Assembly: GCF_900091525.1 (NCBI RefSeq)
Contig: NZ_FMCU01000002.1
Span: 124,001-188,000, forward strand
Length of the DNA: 64,000 nucleotides
Source of the DNA: Micromonospora matsumotoense
GTDB lineage: Bacteria > Actinomycetota > Actinomycetes > Mycobacteriales > Micromonosporaceae
Reading direction: 5' to 3'
Every line of letters starts with the position of its first letter. Within the stretch, counting starts at the first letter, position 1. The notes under the pieces are model-generated. The model was not told the origin of the DNA. It searched no databases and worked only from the letters and a program-made list of their open reading frames with translations. Made by a program: the position numbers and the translations under genes. This document shows positions 12,626 through 21,413 of the stretch, piece after piece.

Positions 12626-14355
12626 CCGAGTTCACCGTCTGGGCACCCGACGTCGCCCGGGTCCGGCTGCACCTGCCCGGCGTCGCCGACCACGACATGC
12701 GGGCCGGGCCGGACGACTGGTGGCGGGTCGAGGTGCCCGCCGCCGGCCCCGGCACCGACTACGCGTTCCTGCTCGACGACGATGACACCCCGCTGCCCGA
12801 CCCGCGCTCGGCCTGGCAGCCGGCCGGGGTGCACGGACCGAGCCGCCGCTACGACCACGCCGCGTTCGCCTGGACCGACCAGGGCTGGCCCGGCCGCCAA
12901 CTGCCCGGCAGCATCCTCTACGAGCTGCACGTCGGCACGTTCACCCCGGAGGGCACCTTCGACGCGGCGATCGACCGCCTCGACCACCTGGTCGACCTCG
13001 GTGTCGACCTGATCGAGCTGCTTCCGGTGAACGCCTTCAACGGCGCGCACAACTGGGGCTACGACGGGGTCTGCTGGTTCGCCCCGCACCAACCCTACGG
13101 CGGGCCGGACGGGCTGAAACGCCTGGTCGACGCCGCTCACGCCAAGGGGTTGGGGGTGATCCTCGACGTCGTCTACAACCATTTCGGGCCCTCCGGGGCC
13201 TACGCGCCGAGCTTCGCGCCGTACCTGACCGAGCAGGACAACTCCTGGGGTCGCACGGTCAACCTCGACGGCCCGCACTCCGACGGGGTACGCCGCTACA
13301 TCATCGACTCGGTGCTGATGTGGCTGCGCGACTACCACGTCGACGGCCTGCGGCTGGACGCCGTGCACGCGATGCCCGACTCCCGGGCCGTGCACGTGCT
13401 GGAGCAGATGGCGGTCGAGGTGGAGGCGCTCGCCGCCCACCTGGGCCGGCCGCTGTCGCTGATTGCCGAGTCCGACCTCAACGACCCCCGGCTGATCACC
13501 GCCCGCGAGGCGGGCGGCTACGGCCTGCACGCCCAGTGGAACGACGACGCCCACCACGCCCTGCACACCCTGCTCACCGGGGAGCGGCAGGGCTACTACG
13601 GCGACTTCGGCTCGCTGGAGTGCCTGACCGACGTGCTGACCGGGGCGTTCTTCCACGCCGGCACCTGGTCCAGCTTCCGCAACCGCAGCCACGGCCGCCC
13701 GGTGGACCGGCACGCCACCCCCGGGCACCGGTTCGTGGCCTACCTGCAGAACCACGACCAGATCGGCAACCGGGCCACCGGCGACCGGATCTCCGCCGGG
13801 TTGTCGCCCGCGCTGCTGCGGGTCGGGGCGATGCTGCTGCTGACCGGGCCGTTCACCCCGATGCTGTTCATGGGGGAGGAGTGGGCGGCCAGCACGCCGT
13901 GGCAGTTCTTCACCAGCCATCCCGAGCCGGAGTTGGCGGCGGCGGTGGCCACCGGCCGGCGGCGCGAGTTCGCCGCGCACGGCTGGCCACCGGGCGACGT
14001 GCCGGACCCGCAGGACCCGCAGACCTTCCTGCGCTCCCGGCTCGACTGGGCCGAGCTGGACAAACCCGAACACCGCGAGATGTACGACTTCTACCGGCGG
14101 CTGATCGCGCTGCGCAAGGCCCGCCCCGACCTGTCCGACCCCCGCCTGCACCAGGTGGAGGTGCGCCACGGCGACCAGTTCCTGGTGGTGCGCCGGGGCG
14201 GCTGCCTGGTGGTGGCGAACCTCGCCGGTCGGCCGCAGCGGGTCACCCTGCCCGGGGTGGCGCGTCGGGTCCTGCTCACCACCGGGGAGGGCGTCACGGT
14301 GACGCGCGACCGGGTCGAGTTGCCGGCGGAGACGGCGGCGATCGTGGCCCTCTGA
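12622..14355 (+). CDS. treZ: Maltooligosyltrehalose trehalohydrolase TreZ
   Basis: A 577-residue GH13 enzyme that releases trehalose from the maltooligosyltrehalose made by TreY. It begins with a CBM48-like domain (FTVWAPDVARVRLHLPG). Catalytic residues are Asp246 in GLRLDAVHAM, Glu283 in LIAESDLNDPRL and Asp379 in LQNHDQIGNRATGDR. The ATG overlaps the treY stop. The operon therefore encodes the complete glycogen-to-trehalose route, an osmoprotection and starvation function in actinomycetes. Confidence 0.96.
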   Translation: MTEFTVWAPDVARVRLHLPGVADHDMRAGPDDWWRVEVPAAGPGTDYAFLLDDDDTPLPDPRSAWQPAGVHGPSRRYDHAAFAWTDQGWPGRQLPGSILYELHVGTFTPEGTFDAAIDRLDHLVDLGVDLIELLPVNAFNGAHNWGYDGVCWFAPHQPYGGPDGLKRLVDAAHAKGLGVILDVVYNHFGPSGAYAPSFAPYLTEQDNSWGRTVNLDGPHSDGVRRYIIDSVLMWLRDYHVDGLRLDAVHAMPDSRAVHVLEQMAVEVEALAAHLGRPLSLIAESDLNDPRLITAREAGGYGLHAQWNDDAHHALHTLLTGERQGYYGDFGSLECLTDVLTGAFFHAGTWSSFRNRSHGRPVDRHATPGHRFVAYLQNHDQIGNRATGDRISAGLSPALLRVGAMLLLTGPFTPMLFMGEEWAASTPWQFFTSHPEPELAAAVATGRRREFAAHGWPPGDVPDPQDPQTFLRSRLDWAELDKPEHREMYDFYRRLIALRKARPDLSDPRLHQVEVRHGDQFLVVRRGGCLVVANLAGRPQRVTLPGVARRVLLTTGEGVTVTRDRVELPAETAAIVAL

Positions 14356-14514
14356 ACGCCGCGGCGCGCCGCGTGCGCCGTTGGAGGGGTCCGTGCTGCT
14401 CGCCCGGTCCTCGGGTGGCTTTTCGCGGCGGTTCGCCCAGTCTTTAGGCGGCCGGCGCGGTGATTCGTCACCGTGGGTCACGGTCGTAGCGGAAGTAGCA
14501 TGCGCTAAGAGCGT

Positions 14515-14531
14515 TATGACTGTCTGTCATA
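14515..14531. repeat. Short perfect dyad in treZ-GntR gap
   Basis: TATGAC-TGTCT-GTCATA, a 6-base inverted repeat inside an AT-richer patch (14500-14560) that also has two further TCATA words. It lies downstream of treZ and of the converging GntR gene. It may be an operator left from another gene; no coding sequence is supported nearby. Confidence 0.4.
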
Positions 14532-14632
14532 TTTATGCCTGCGCGTCATACGCCTCGTGGGGCGATGACACTCTCGCCTGGACGCCCGCGTTCGATGACA
14601 GCCGACGAGCCTGGTGCGGAGGGTGGGGAAGC

Positions 14633-14893
14633 TCAGGAACCCTCGGCCGATCTCCCGGTCACGTAGGTGCCCTTGCCCTGCCGCCCCTGAAGCTCGCCGG
14701 TGATCTGGAGATGTTCGATTGCCCGTCGCACAGTGCCGATGGAGCAGTCGTACTGCTCGGCGAGTTCAGGCAGTGAGGGAAGCTTGTCGCCCGCTTTGAG
14801 CTGTCCCGAGGCGATCGACTTCCGGATGTCGTTGATGACAACCCGAAAAGTCGGAACGTAGCCGCTCATGAACGCCAGTAGATCAGCTGTCAC
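14633..14893 (-). CDS. Short GntR-family regulator (DNA-binding domain only)
   Basis: An 86-residue protein that is almost only a GntR winged helix: IRKSIASGQLKAGDKLPSLPEL, then AEQYDCSIGTVRRAIEHLQ and the wing GRQGKGTYVTG. It has no effector-binding domain, unlike FadR, HutC or YtrA proteins, so it may bind DNA constitutively or with a partner. The start could be ATG 14893 or the internal ATG at 14869. It is divergent from the 67-residue gene and XRE regulator, with a shared 101-base promoter region. Confidence 0.85.
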   Translation of the reverse strand: MTADLLAFMSGYVPTFRVVINDIRKSIASGQLKAGDKLPSLPELAEQYDCSIGTVRRAIEHLQITGELQGRQGKGTYVTGRSAEGS

Positions 14894-14994
14894 AGCTAGC
14901 CATGTCTAGTATGTCTGTTGTTACATCAGTGCTATCACTGTCTACTCTGCTAGTAGAGTTAGCTTCCTCAGGTCGAAATCGAGGATGGAGCCGC
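14894..14994. promoter_or_regulatory. Divergent promoter with dyads, GntR / XRE operon
   Basis: An AT-richer 101-base region. It has GTCTAGTATGTCTG around 14904-14917 and an inverted repeat ACTCT-N6-AGAGT at 14944-14959. GntR proteins bind dyads of this general kind, so autoregulation is plausible. The SD for the plus-strand gene is GGATGGAG at 14983-14990. Confidence 0.5.
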
Positions 14995-15198
14995 ATGCCT
15001 AGATGGAAGTGGTACCAACGTCCGGCCGGACCTGCTGAAGATGATCAGCATTTATCGCCGGATTCTGGCGAGCGGGTCGAGGCGGTCGAGCGGGAGGCGG
15101 CTCGGCGTCGCATTCTCGCGCAGGCCGAGGCGGAGCGGATACCCGTCGAGGACACGACGCGCGCGGTGCCGGATCGGCGGTGGCGGCGTGGGCGCTGA
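14995..15198 (+). CDS. Small hypothetical protein before XRE regulator
   Basis: A 67-residue basic protein starting MPRWKWYQRPAGPAEDDQHLS, with an alpha-helical, charged second half (EAVEREAARRRILAQAEAERIP). A good SD (GGATGGAG) precedes ATG 14995. The stop lies 11 bases inside the XRE gene, so the two are coupled. I do not recognise the family. Confidence 0.6.
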   Translation: MPRWKWYQRPAGPAEDDQHLSPDSGERVEAVEREAARRRILAQAEAERIPVEDTTRAVPDRRWRRGR

Positions 15199-16366
15199 CG
15201 ACCTGCCGGTCGGGCGGCGGGTGGCGCGCTGGCGGGTGCGGCGGCGGATGACCCAACAGATGCTCGCGGACCGGCTCGGCAAGTCGAAGAGCTGGGTGGA
15301 CAAGGTCGAACGCGGGGTCCGCGCGTTGGACCGGTACTCGGTGATCCAGGAGATCGCCGAGGTGTTGCGGATCGATCCTGCGGTACTGCTCGGGACCCGG
15401 CTGCCGTCGTCGGCGCAGGTCGGCGAGGGGGACGGGGTGGATGGGTTGCGGGCCGCCCTCGCCCGCTACCACGTCGCTGCCGGCGTGGTGTCATCGGCGG
15501 AACTGCAACGGCACGTCGAGCACGCCTGGTTGACCTACCAGCACGCGCACTACGCGCAGGTGGTGCGGGCGCTGCCGGGGTTGCTCGACGCCGCGCGGAG
15601 CCGGCACGCGACAGCGCCCGAGGCGGCGGACCTGTTGGTGCAGACGTACCGGGTCGCCTCGGCGGTGCTGGTGAAGCTCGGCGAGGCTGACCTCGGCTGG
15701 CTGGCCGCTGACCGGGCGATGACCGTGGCCGGCGATGATCCGGTACTGGCGGGGACGGCGGCCGTGGCGGTGGGGCAGGCGCTGCGCGCGCTGAGCCGTG
15801 GTCAGTTGGCGCTCGCGGTGACCGTGGCCGCCGCGCGTCGCGTCGCCCCGAGGCCGGTACGCGACGCCACGGTGGCGCGGCAGGCGCTCTGCGGGACGCT
15901 GCTGCTCCAGGCCGCCCTGGCTGCCGCCGAGCACGGCGACACCCACCGGGCCGACGAGCTGATCGACCTGACCGCCGGGATCGCCACCCGGGTCGGGGGC
16001 GGTGACGATCCCCACCGGATCTGCTTCGGGCCGGTCGCCGTCGAGCTGGCCCGGGTGGTGGCAGCGATCGAGGTGGGCGACGGTGGGGAGGCTGTCTACC
16101 GGCACGAACAGGTGATCCGTCGGGCGGGGTGGCGGCTTCTTCCCGCCGAGCACCGGGCCGCCTACCTGGTCGACGCCGCACGGGCGTACCTCCAGGTCGG
16201 TGACCTGTTCGGGGCCGGTCGGGTGCTGGTCGACGCGGACGGCATCGCGCCGGCCGAGGTACGGTGCCGACCGGCGGCGCGTACGGTGATCGCCGAGATC
16301 GCCCGGGGCCGGCCCACCGCGGCCGGCGTCGCGCGACTGGCCACGCTGGTCGGCCTCACCCGGTGA
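15188..16366 (+). CDS. XRE-family regulator with TPR-like C-terminal domain
   Basis: A 392-residue protein. An XRE helix-turn-helix occupies residues about 8-65 (VARWRVRRRMTQQMLADRLGKSKSW... VERG). The rest is an all-helical, Ala/Leu-rich region like the TPR-type sensor domains of large actinobacterial XRE regulators. I chose GTG 15188, just before the HTH; the upstream frame is Arg-rich and shadow-like. It overlaps the 67-residue gene by 11 bases. It may respond to a small peptide or metabolite; the target is unknown. Confidence 0.85.
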   Translation: MGADDLPVGRRVARWRVRRRMTQQMLADRLGKSKSWVDKVERGVRALDRYSVIQEIAEVLRIDPAVLLGTRLPSSAQVGEGDGVDGLRAALARYHVAAGVVSSAELQRHVEHAWLTYQHAHYAQVVRALPGLLDAARSRHATAPEAADLLVQTYRVASAVLVKLGEADLGWLAADRAMTVAGDDPVLAGTAAVAVGQALRALSRGQLALAVTVAAARRVAPRPVRDATVARQALCGTLLLQAALAAAEHGDTHRADELIDLTAGIATRVGGGDDPHRICFGPVAVELARVVAAIEVGDGGEAVYRHEQVIRRAGWRLLPAEHRAAYLVDAARAYLQVGDLFGAGRVLVDADGIAPAEVRCRPAARTVIAEIARGRPTAAGVARLATLVGLTR

Positions 16367-16492
16367 TGGGGCCGCCCTCCGGGTGCCCGGTTCCGGCCCG
16401 CGCCTTGCACAGTCGCCCCCGGCGATGGCCGCCGCCGAACCGCCACCGGCGCGCCGCCGGCCGGGCCGTCGCGTCGACCGGGGCGGCCCGCA

Positions 16493-16529
16493 GTGGTGGC
16501 CCGGCCGGTCCGACCGGCCGGGCCACCAC
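16493..16529. terminator. Bidirectional terminator between XRE and pectate lyase
   Basis: A perfect 17-base inverted repeat (GTGGTGGCCCGGCCGGT and complement) around a 3-base loop. It sits between two converging genes, 14 bases from the pectate lyase stop. Confidence 0.8.
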
Positions 16530-16543
16530 CCTGACCAGGGCGG

Positions 16544-18181
16544 TTACAGGGTGACCTGCCGGCCGCCGAGGGTCACCACCAGCCGTCCGTCGGAGGCGAA
16601 GGACCAACCGATGGCCCCGGTGTACGACGCGCAGCGGGAGCCGTTGCTGCCGTTCCAGAACTGGTTGGAGCTGTCGCTGTTGCCGACGATCTTGTCGTTC
16701 GCGCCGCTGCCGCTGCGGCACGAGGTGTTGCTCCGGAACACCGAGCTGCCGCCGTCGAACGAGAAGTTGCGCTCGGTGTTGTCGATGCTCAGGTTGTTGG
16801 AGATCGACATCGAGCCGAGGTTGCGGTTGTAGGTGAACCCGTGCTTGCCGTTGCGGTAGGCGATGGTCCGCCGCACGACGTGGTTGACGCCGATGTCCTC
16901 GCCGCCGAGCTTGAAGCCGTTGCGGTCACCGTTGCCGTTCTGGGTGCCGTTGCTGAGCGTGCCGTTGTTGTAGGCCAGGGAATCCTCGATGGTCACCACG
17001 CCGATCGGCCCGGTGTCGGTCTTGGTGTAGAGGTCCCACCCGTCGTCGATGTTGTGGTGGGACACCGCGTACCGGAAGACGTTGCCGCTGCCGACGGTGA
17101 GCTTGGCGGCGAAGCCGTCGGCGTCCTCCCCGTCGGAGTCGGCGTTGTCGTGCGACTCGGCGCTCAGCACCAGGTTGTTGGCCGGCCACTGGTCGCGCGG
17201 GGTGCTGGAGGCGATCCGGGAGAGCTGGAGCCCGCTGTCGCGGTTGAACCGGGTCACCGTCCGCTCGATGATGTTGTTGCTGCCCCCCACGAAGATCCCG
17301 TTGTCGCCGGCCCGCTCGACGACGATGCCCTGGAGGTGCCAGTACGACCCGTTCAGGGCGAGCCCCCGGTTGGCCGGGTCCTCGCTCATCGCCGCGAAGC
17401 TCAGCACCGGCTTCTCACCCGGGTAGGCGAACAGCTTCTTACGGGCGCTGGCGGTGCCGTTGTTGCCGGGAGCGATGGTCACCGTCTGCGCCAGGTTGTA
17501 GGTGCCGGCCCGGACGTAGATCGTCCCGCCGGCGGTGACCCGGGTGATGGCCGAGGCGAGGGTGGTCGGGTTCGCCTGGGTGCCGGCCGCACCGGCGCTG
17601 CCGTTCGGTGCCACGTACAGCGTGCTGCCCGACGGCGGGGGCGTCGTGGGTGGCGGGGTGGTCGGCGGGAATGTGGTCGGCGGCGGCGTCGTGGGCGGGG
17701 GTGTGGTGGGCGGTGCGGTCGTCGGGGGCGGCGTGGTGGGGGTGCCGGTGGTGGGGGTGACGCCGCCGGTGCAGGCCACCCCGTTGACCGCGAAGTTCGT
17801 CGGGACCGGGTTGCTGCCGGTCCAGGTGCCGTTGAAGCCGAACGAGACCGTGCCGTTGGTGGCGACCGCCCCGTTGTAGCCGGCGTCCCCGGCGCTGACC
17901 GCGCTGCCGCTCTGGCTGAACGTGGCGTTCCATCCCTGGTCGACGCGTTGCCCGGCACCGAACGTCCAGGTGGCCGTCCAGGCGCTGAGCGGGTCGCCCA
18001 GGTTGGTGAGGTTGACGCTCGCGGTGAAACCACCGGACCACTGGGTGGACACCGTGTAGTCGATCCGGCAACCGGCCGCAGCCTGGGCGGCGTTCGCGGT
18101 GATCACGACTCCGGCCGCGGTGAGCGCCGTCGCGGCCACTGCGGACATCCACAGTGCCGTCCGACGCTGTCGGTAGATCAT
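16544..18181 (-). CDS. Secreted CBM2-linked family 9 pectate lyase
   Basis: A 545-residue secreted plant-polysaccharide lyase. A signal peptide covers residues 1-36 (ending ANAAQAAAG). CBM2 spans about 37-139, with its Cys38-Cys137 pair and surface Trp. A Thr/Pro linker spans 141-184, and a right-handed beta-helix about 186-545. The catalytic part has DADGF near 353-357, NIDDGWD with Asp379, Asp380 and Asp383, and Lys424 in NGFKLGG. This matches the calcium-binding Asp cluster and lysine base of PL9 enzymes (Pel9A), which split polygalacturonate by beta-elimination. The ATG at 18181 follows AGGAGAAGACC. It stands alone with its own LacI-controlled promoter. Confidence 0.92.
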   Translation of the reverse strand: MIYRQRRTALWMSAVAATALTAAGVVITANAAQAAAGCRIDYTVSTQWSGGFTASVNLTNLGDPLSAWTATWTFGAGQRVDQGWNATFSQSGSAVSAGDAGYNGAVATNGTVSFGFNGTWTGSNPVPTNFAVNGVACTGGVTPTTGTPTTPPPTTAPPTTPPPTTPPPTTFPPTTPPPTTPPPSGSTLYVAPNGSAGAAGTQANPTTLASAITRVTAGGTIYVRAGTYNLAQTVTIAPGNNGTASARKKLFAYPGEKPVLSFAAMSEDPANRGLALNGSYWHLQGIVVERAGDNGIFVGGSNNIIERTVTRFNRDSGLQLSRIASSTPRDQWPANNLVLSAESHDNADSDGEDADGFAAKLTVGSGNVFRYAVSHHNIDDGWDLYTKTDTGPIGVVTIEDSLAYNNGTLSNGTQNGNGDRNGFKLGGEDIGVNHVVRRTIAYRNGKHGFTYNRNLGSMSISNNLSIDNTERNFSFDGGSSVFRSNTSCRSGSGANDKIVGNSDSSNQFWNGSNGSRCASYTGAIGWSFASDGRLVVTLGGRQVTL

Positions 18182-18649
18182 GGTCTTCTCCTGGGGGTTG
18201 GTGTACGAAGCCCGCCTGTGCAGGCCCCGGCACCGGTGCCCGCCGGTGTCGGGGTAGGCGGCTGCTACCCGGACACCCATCGTGGAGATGGGCCTTCCCG
18301 CGTCGGACCGGCCCGGATCACCGGCGCGAGGTGGTGGCCCGGGTGCGACCTGGGCCGTCCCGGGGAGGTGCTGGGCGGTGGACGCCCAAGGTAAGCGCTT
18401 TCCGCCTCAAGGTACTGAGCGTTCTCGATGCCGTCAATCTACCCGCCGGTCCCCGGCCGCCCGGTGGATGTCGCGCCGTCCCCGCTGTCCGTCCGCCGGT
18501 CACCCCCCACCCGGAGGCCATTGGCGGCGTCGGCGACCGGACGGGCACGGCACTCCTCCACCCTGGGGAGGAGGTGGCCTCCGACCGGGGGCCGTGATCG
18601 GGGCCTCCGGTCGGGCGCGGTCGGGCCGGCGGCTGGCGAGAGTCTCCGT
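18182..18649. other. Long intergenic region upstream of pectate lyase
   Basis: A 468-base gap between divergent genes, without a convincing coding sequence. It holds the pectate lyase promoter and operator (18390-18437), an untranslated leader of about 220 bases for that gene, and on the other side the upstream region of the membrane-protein gene at 18650, where I see no clear promoter. Confidence 0.55.
18390..18437 (-). promoter_or_regulatory. Pectate lyase promoter with LacI-type operator
   Basis: On the minus strand TTGACG (18437-18432), a 17-base spacer and TACCTT (18414-18409) form a good housekeeping promoter. Directly downstream, at the expected transcription start, is GGAAAGCGCTTACC (18403-18390), with a central AAGCGCTT palindrome typical of LacI/GalR-family operators of sugar-hydrolase genes. 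Repressor binding would block initiation until pectin-derived sugar is present. No LacI regulator is encoded in the window. Confidence 0.7.
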
Positions 18650-19576
18650 ATGACTGATGTGATGTCCCGGGCGGCCGGCCGGCACCGCCCCCTGCTGGTG
18701 CTCAGCATGGCGGCGGCGGTGCTCGCCGTCGTCACCGCCGTCGGCGTGGTCGTCGACGGGCGGGTGCTCACCGGCGTGCCGATCTGGCTCAAGCCGTTCA
18801 AGTTCTCGGTGTCCTTCGTGCTGTACGGAGCTACCCTCGCCTGGATGCTGGCGCAACTGCCGCGCCGCAGCCGGGTCGCGGAGTGGTCGGCCGGCGTGGT
18901 GGTGGCGGTGGCCCTGGTCGAGATGCTGGTGATCGTCGGGCAGGTGTTGCGCGGCACGACCAGCCACTACAACGAGACCAGCGCGCTCAACGCCGCGCTC
19001 TGGCAGGTGATGGGAATGGCGATCATGGTGTTGTTCGTCGCGCACGTGGTCGTCGCGGTCGTGCTGCTGGTGCGGCGGGCCCGGGACCGGGCCACCACCT
19101 GGGCGGTGGGTCTGGGGCTCGGCTTGTCCGCGCTGGGGATGCTGGTGGCGTTCCCGATGGTGCGCCCGGATCGGGCCGGGGCGGAGGGGATCGCCGGGGC
19201 GCACAGTGTGGGCGTGCCCGACGGCGGGCCGGGGCTGCCGATCCTCGGGTGGAGCACCACCGGGGGTGACCTGCGGATCGGGCACTTCGTGGGGCTGCAC
19301 GCCATGCAGGCGCTGCCGATCCTGGCGTTCCTGCTGCGCCGCTACCTGGACCGCTGGCTGGACGAGCGGAGCCGGGTCGGGCTGCTGGTCGTCGCGGGGG
19401 CCGGGTACGGCGTACTCACCGTGTTGTTGACCTGGCAGGCGCTGCGGGGCCAGCCGCTGCTGCGTCCGGACCTGACCACGCTCACCGCGCTGGCCGCCCT
19501 GGCGGCGGCGACCACGGTCGCCGTGGTGGCGGTGGTGGCCCGGCGGCGTCGTCCGGAACTGGTGCTGGCCGCGTGA
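18650..19576 (+). CDS. Polytopic membrane protein, unknown function
   Basis: A 308-residue protein with about seven or eight hydrophobic helices (residues 15-37, 45-64, 78-98, 118-140, 150-172, then further helices after 215). GVPIWLKPFKFSVSFVLYGATLAWML is a conserved-looking segment (positions about 42-67), and a His-containing IGHFVGLHAMQALPIL lies near 220-235. The start ATG 18650 lacks a strong SD. Its last bases overlap the ABA4-like gene (GTGA), so the two are one operon. Function not recognised. Confidence 0.75.
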   Translation: MTDVMSRAAGRHRPLLVLSMAAAVLAVVTAVGVVVDGRVLTGVPIWLKPFKFSVSFVLYGATLAWMLAQLPRRSRVAEWSAGVVVAVALVEMLVIVGQVLRGTTSHYNETSALNAALWQVMGMAIMVLFVAHVVVAVVLLVRRARDRATTWAVGLGLGLSALGMLVAFPMVRPDRAGAEGIAGAHSVGVPDGGPGLPILGWSTTGGDLRIGHFVGLHAMQALPILAFLLRRYLDRWLDERSRVGLLVVAGAGYGVLTVLLTWQALRGQPLLRPDLTTLTALAALAAATTVAVVAVVARRRRPELVLAA

Positions 19577-20028
19577 CCGCCACCTGGTTCTCGCTGACCT
19601 TCGCGCTGGCCGCGCCGTTCTGGGCGCTGATGATCCTGCTGCCGGGCTGGTCGTGGACCACCCGGATCATCCGGTCGCCGCTGATCGTGGCGCCGGTCCT
19701 GGTGGTCTACGCGGTGCTGGTGCTTCCGGCGCTCGGCGAGGTGCTCCCGGTGGTGATCTCGCCGACCCTGACCGGCGTACGTGACCTGTTCGGCACCGAC
19801 GTCGGCGCGGCGGCGGCCTGGGCGCACCTGATCGGGTTCGACCTGTTCGTCGGCCGGTGGGTCTGGCTCGACAGCCGGGAGCGTGGGGTGCCGGCGCTGG
19901 TCATGGCCCCGGTGCTGGTGGTGACGATCCTGCTCGGGCCGCTCGGGCTGGCCGGCTACCTGGCGCTGCGGACCCGCTGGACCGGCCCGACCGGGGCTGC
20001 TGCTCCCGCCCCCCGATCCGTAGGCTGA
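19573..20028 (+). CDS. ABA4-like (DUF4281) membrane protein
   Basis: A 151-residue protein with four hydrophobic helices. FWALMILLPGWSWTTRII and the central WAHLIGFDLFVGRWVWLDS match the ABA4/DUF4281 family, related to a plant protein needed for neoxanthin formation. The role in bacteria is unknown. The GTG start overlaps the previous stop by 3 bases. A sensor kinase gene follows after 5 bases. Confidence 0.75.
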   Translation: MTATWFSLTFALAAPFWALMILLPGWSWTTRIIRSPLIVAPVLVVYAVLVLPALGEVLPVVISPTLTGVRDLFGTDVGAAAAWAHLIGFDLFVGRWVWLDSRERGVPALVMAPVLVVTILLGPLGLAGYLALRTRWTGPTGAAAPAPRSVG

Positions 20029-20033
20029 CTCCT

Positions 20034-21413
20034 GTGGGCTGGGTGGGACGACTGTTCGACGCACGGGACACCCTCGTACGGATGGTCCTGCTCGACCTCA
20101 GCGGCCTCGGCTACCTCCTGTTCACCGTGGAGGCTGGTCAGCCGCCGACGGGCGCGCAGTGGACGCTGGCCGTGACCGCGTTCACCGTCGCGCTGGTGTC
20201 GCACCGCCGGCCACTGATGAACCTGACGGCGCAGACCGTGCTGCTGGCGGTCGCGATCGTGGTCCTCGACGACACCACGATCAACCAGGTGGGGGCGAGC
20301 TGGGGGCTGCTCGAACTGACCATGCGGACCCCACGGCCGAGGACCGCCTGGTGGGGCGCCGGAGCGTTGGCCGTGATCGCGGGGTTCGGCCGCTCCGGCC
20401 ACGCGTCCCAGGGCGTCACCGCAATGGTGTTCGGGCTGCTGGCGGACGTCGGCCTGCCGCTGTTGGTCGGCACGGTGGTGCGGACCAACCGGGAACTCGC
20501 CCGGCAGGCCGAGGAGCGGGCTCGGGCCGAGCAGCTCCGACGCGAGTCGGACAGTCGGGCGGCGCGCGCCGACGAACGCAGCGCCATCGCCCGTGAGCTG
20601 CACGACGTGGTCGCGCACCACGTGGCGTCGATGGTGCTGCGCGTCGGTGTCGCCCGGCACGTCCTCACCGACCTGGACCCCAGGGTGGGCGCGGTCTTCG
20701 ACGACGTGCACGCGACCGGGACGGCGGCGTTGGCGGATCTGCGGGGACTGGTCGCGGTGCTGCGTGACCCCGACGTGGCGCACGGGGACGCGGCGTTGAC
20801 CTCGATCGAGCCGTCGGCGCTGCCGACCGCGCTCGGCGCGGCGGTCGACCGGGCCCGGCAGGCCGGGGTGACGGTGGAGGCGGAGGTCGACCCGGCGGTG
20901 GGCGCGCTCGACGCGGTACGGGGCCTGGCGGTGCTCCGGTTGACCCAGGAGGCGCTGACGAACGTGGTGAAGCACGCCGGCACATCCGCGCGGGCGCGGT
21001 TGTCGGTGTCGGTCGTCGACGACGCCGTCCACTGGGAGGTGTCCGACGACGGGCGGGGCTGGGCCCCGGCGGCGGTGCCGCCCGGCGGTGGACACGGCAT
21101 CACCGGCATGCGGGAACGCGTCGAGGTGCTCGGCGGGCGGCTGGACGCCGGCCCGGCCGGCACCGGCTGGCGGGCCCGCACCGTGCTGCCCGCCCGGGTG
21201 CCGACCGGCGTCGGCTCGCCCCCGGGCGGGCAGCCGTCCGCTCCCGGCTCGTTCCCGGCCGGGCCATCGCCCGTTGCCGCTGCGTCGCCGGCCGGACCGC
21301 CGTCCTTTCCCGGTGTGTCGCCGGCCGGTGCGGGCGCGCCTACGGCCGGGCGGGCCGGTGCGGCGTCCCCGCCACCCGGCTCCGGCGGGCCGTACGCGGC
21401 GGAGCCGGCGTGA
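20034..21413 (+). CDS. NarL-type sensor histidine kinase
   Basis: A 459-residue membrane kinase. Residues 1-150 hold four to five transmembrane segments. A short coiled linker follows, then a HisKA_3 dimerisation domain with the phospho-accepting His190 in IARELHDVVAHHVA. The HATPase domain shows LTQEALTNVVKHA (N box), VSDDGRGW and GGGHGITGMRERVE. The last 70 residues are an unusual Pro/Ala/Gly-rich tail. The GTG start is 5 bases after the ABA4-like gene, and the end overlaps the response-regulator gene (GTGA). It pairs with that regulator; the signal is unknown. Confidence 0.9.
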   Translation: MGWVGRLFDARDTLVRMVLLDLSGLGYLLFTVEAGQPPTGAQWTLAVTAFTVALVSHRRPLMNLTAQTVLLAVAIVVLDDTTINQVGASWGLLELTMRTPRPRTAWWGAGALAVIAGFGRSGHASQGVTAMVFGLLADVGLPLLVGTVVRTNRELARQAEERARAEQLRRESDSRAARADERSAIARELHDVVAHHVASMVLRVGVARHVLTDLDPRVGAVFDDVHATGTAALADLRGLVAVLRDPDVAHGDAALTSIEPSALPTALGAAVDRARQAGVTVEAEVDPAVGALDAVRGLAVLRLTQEALTNVVKHAGTSARARLSVSVVDDAVHWEVSDDGRGWAPAAVPPGGGHGITGMRERVEVLGGRLDAGPAGTGWRARTVLPARVPTGVGSPPGGQPSAPGSFPAGPSPVAAASPAGPPSFPGVSPAGAGAPTAGRAGAASPPPGSGGPYAAEPA

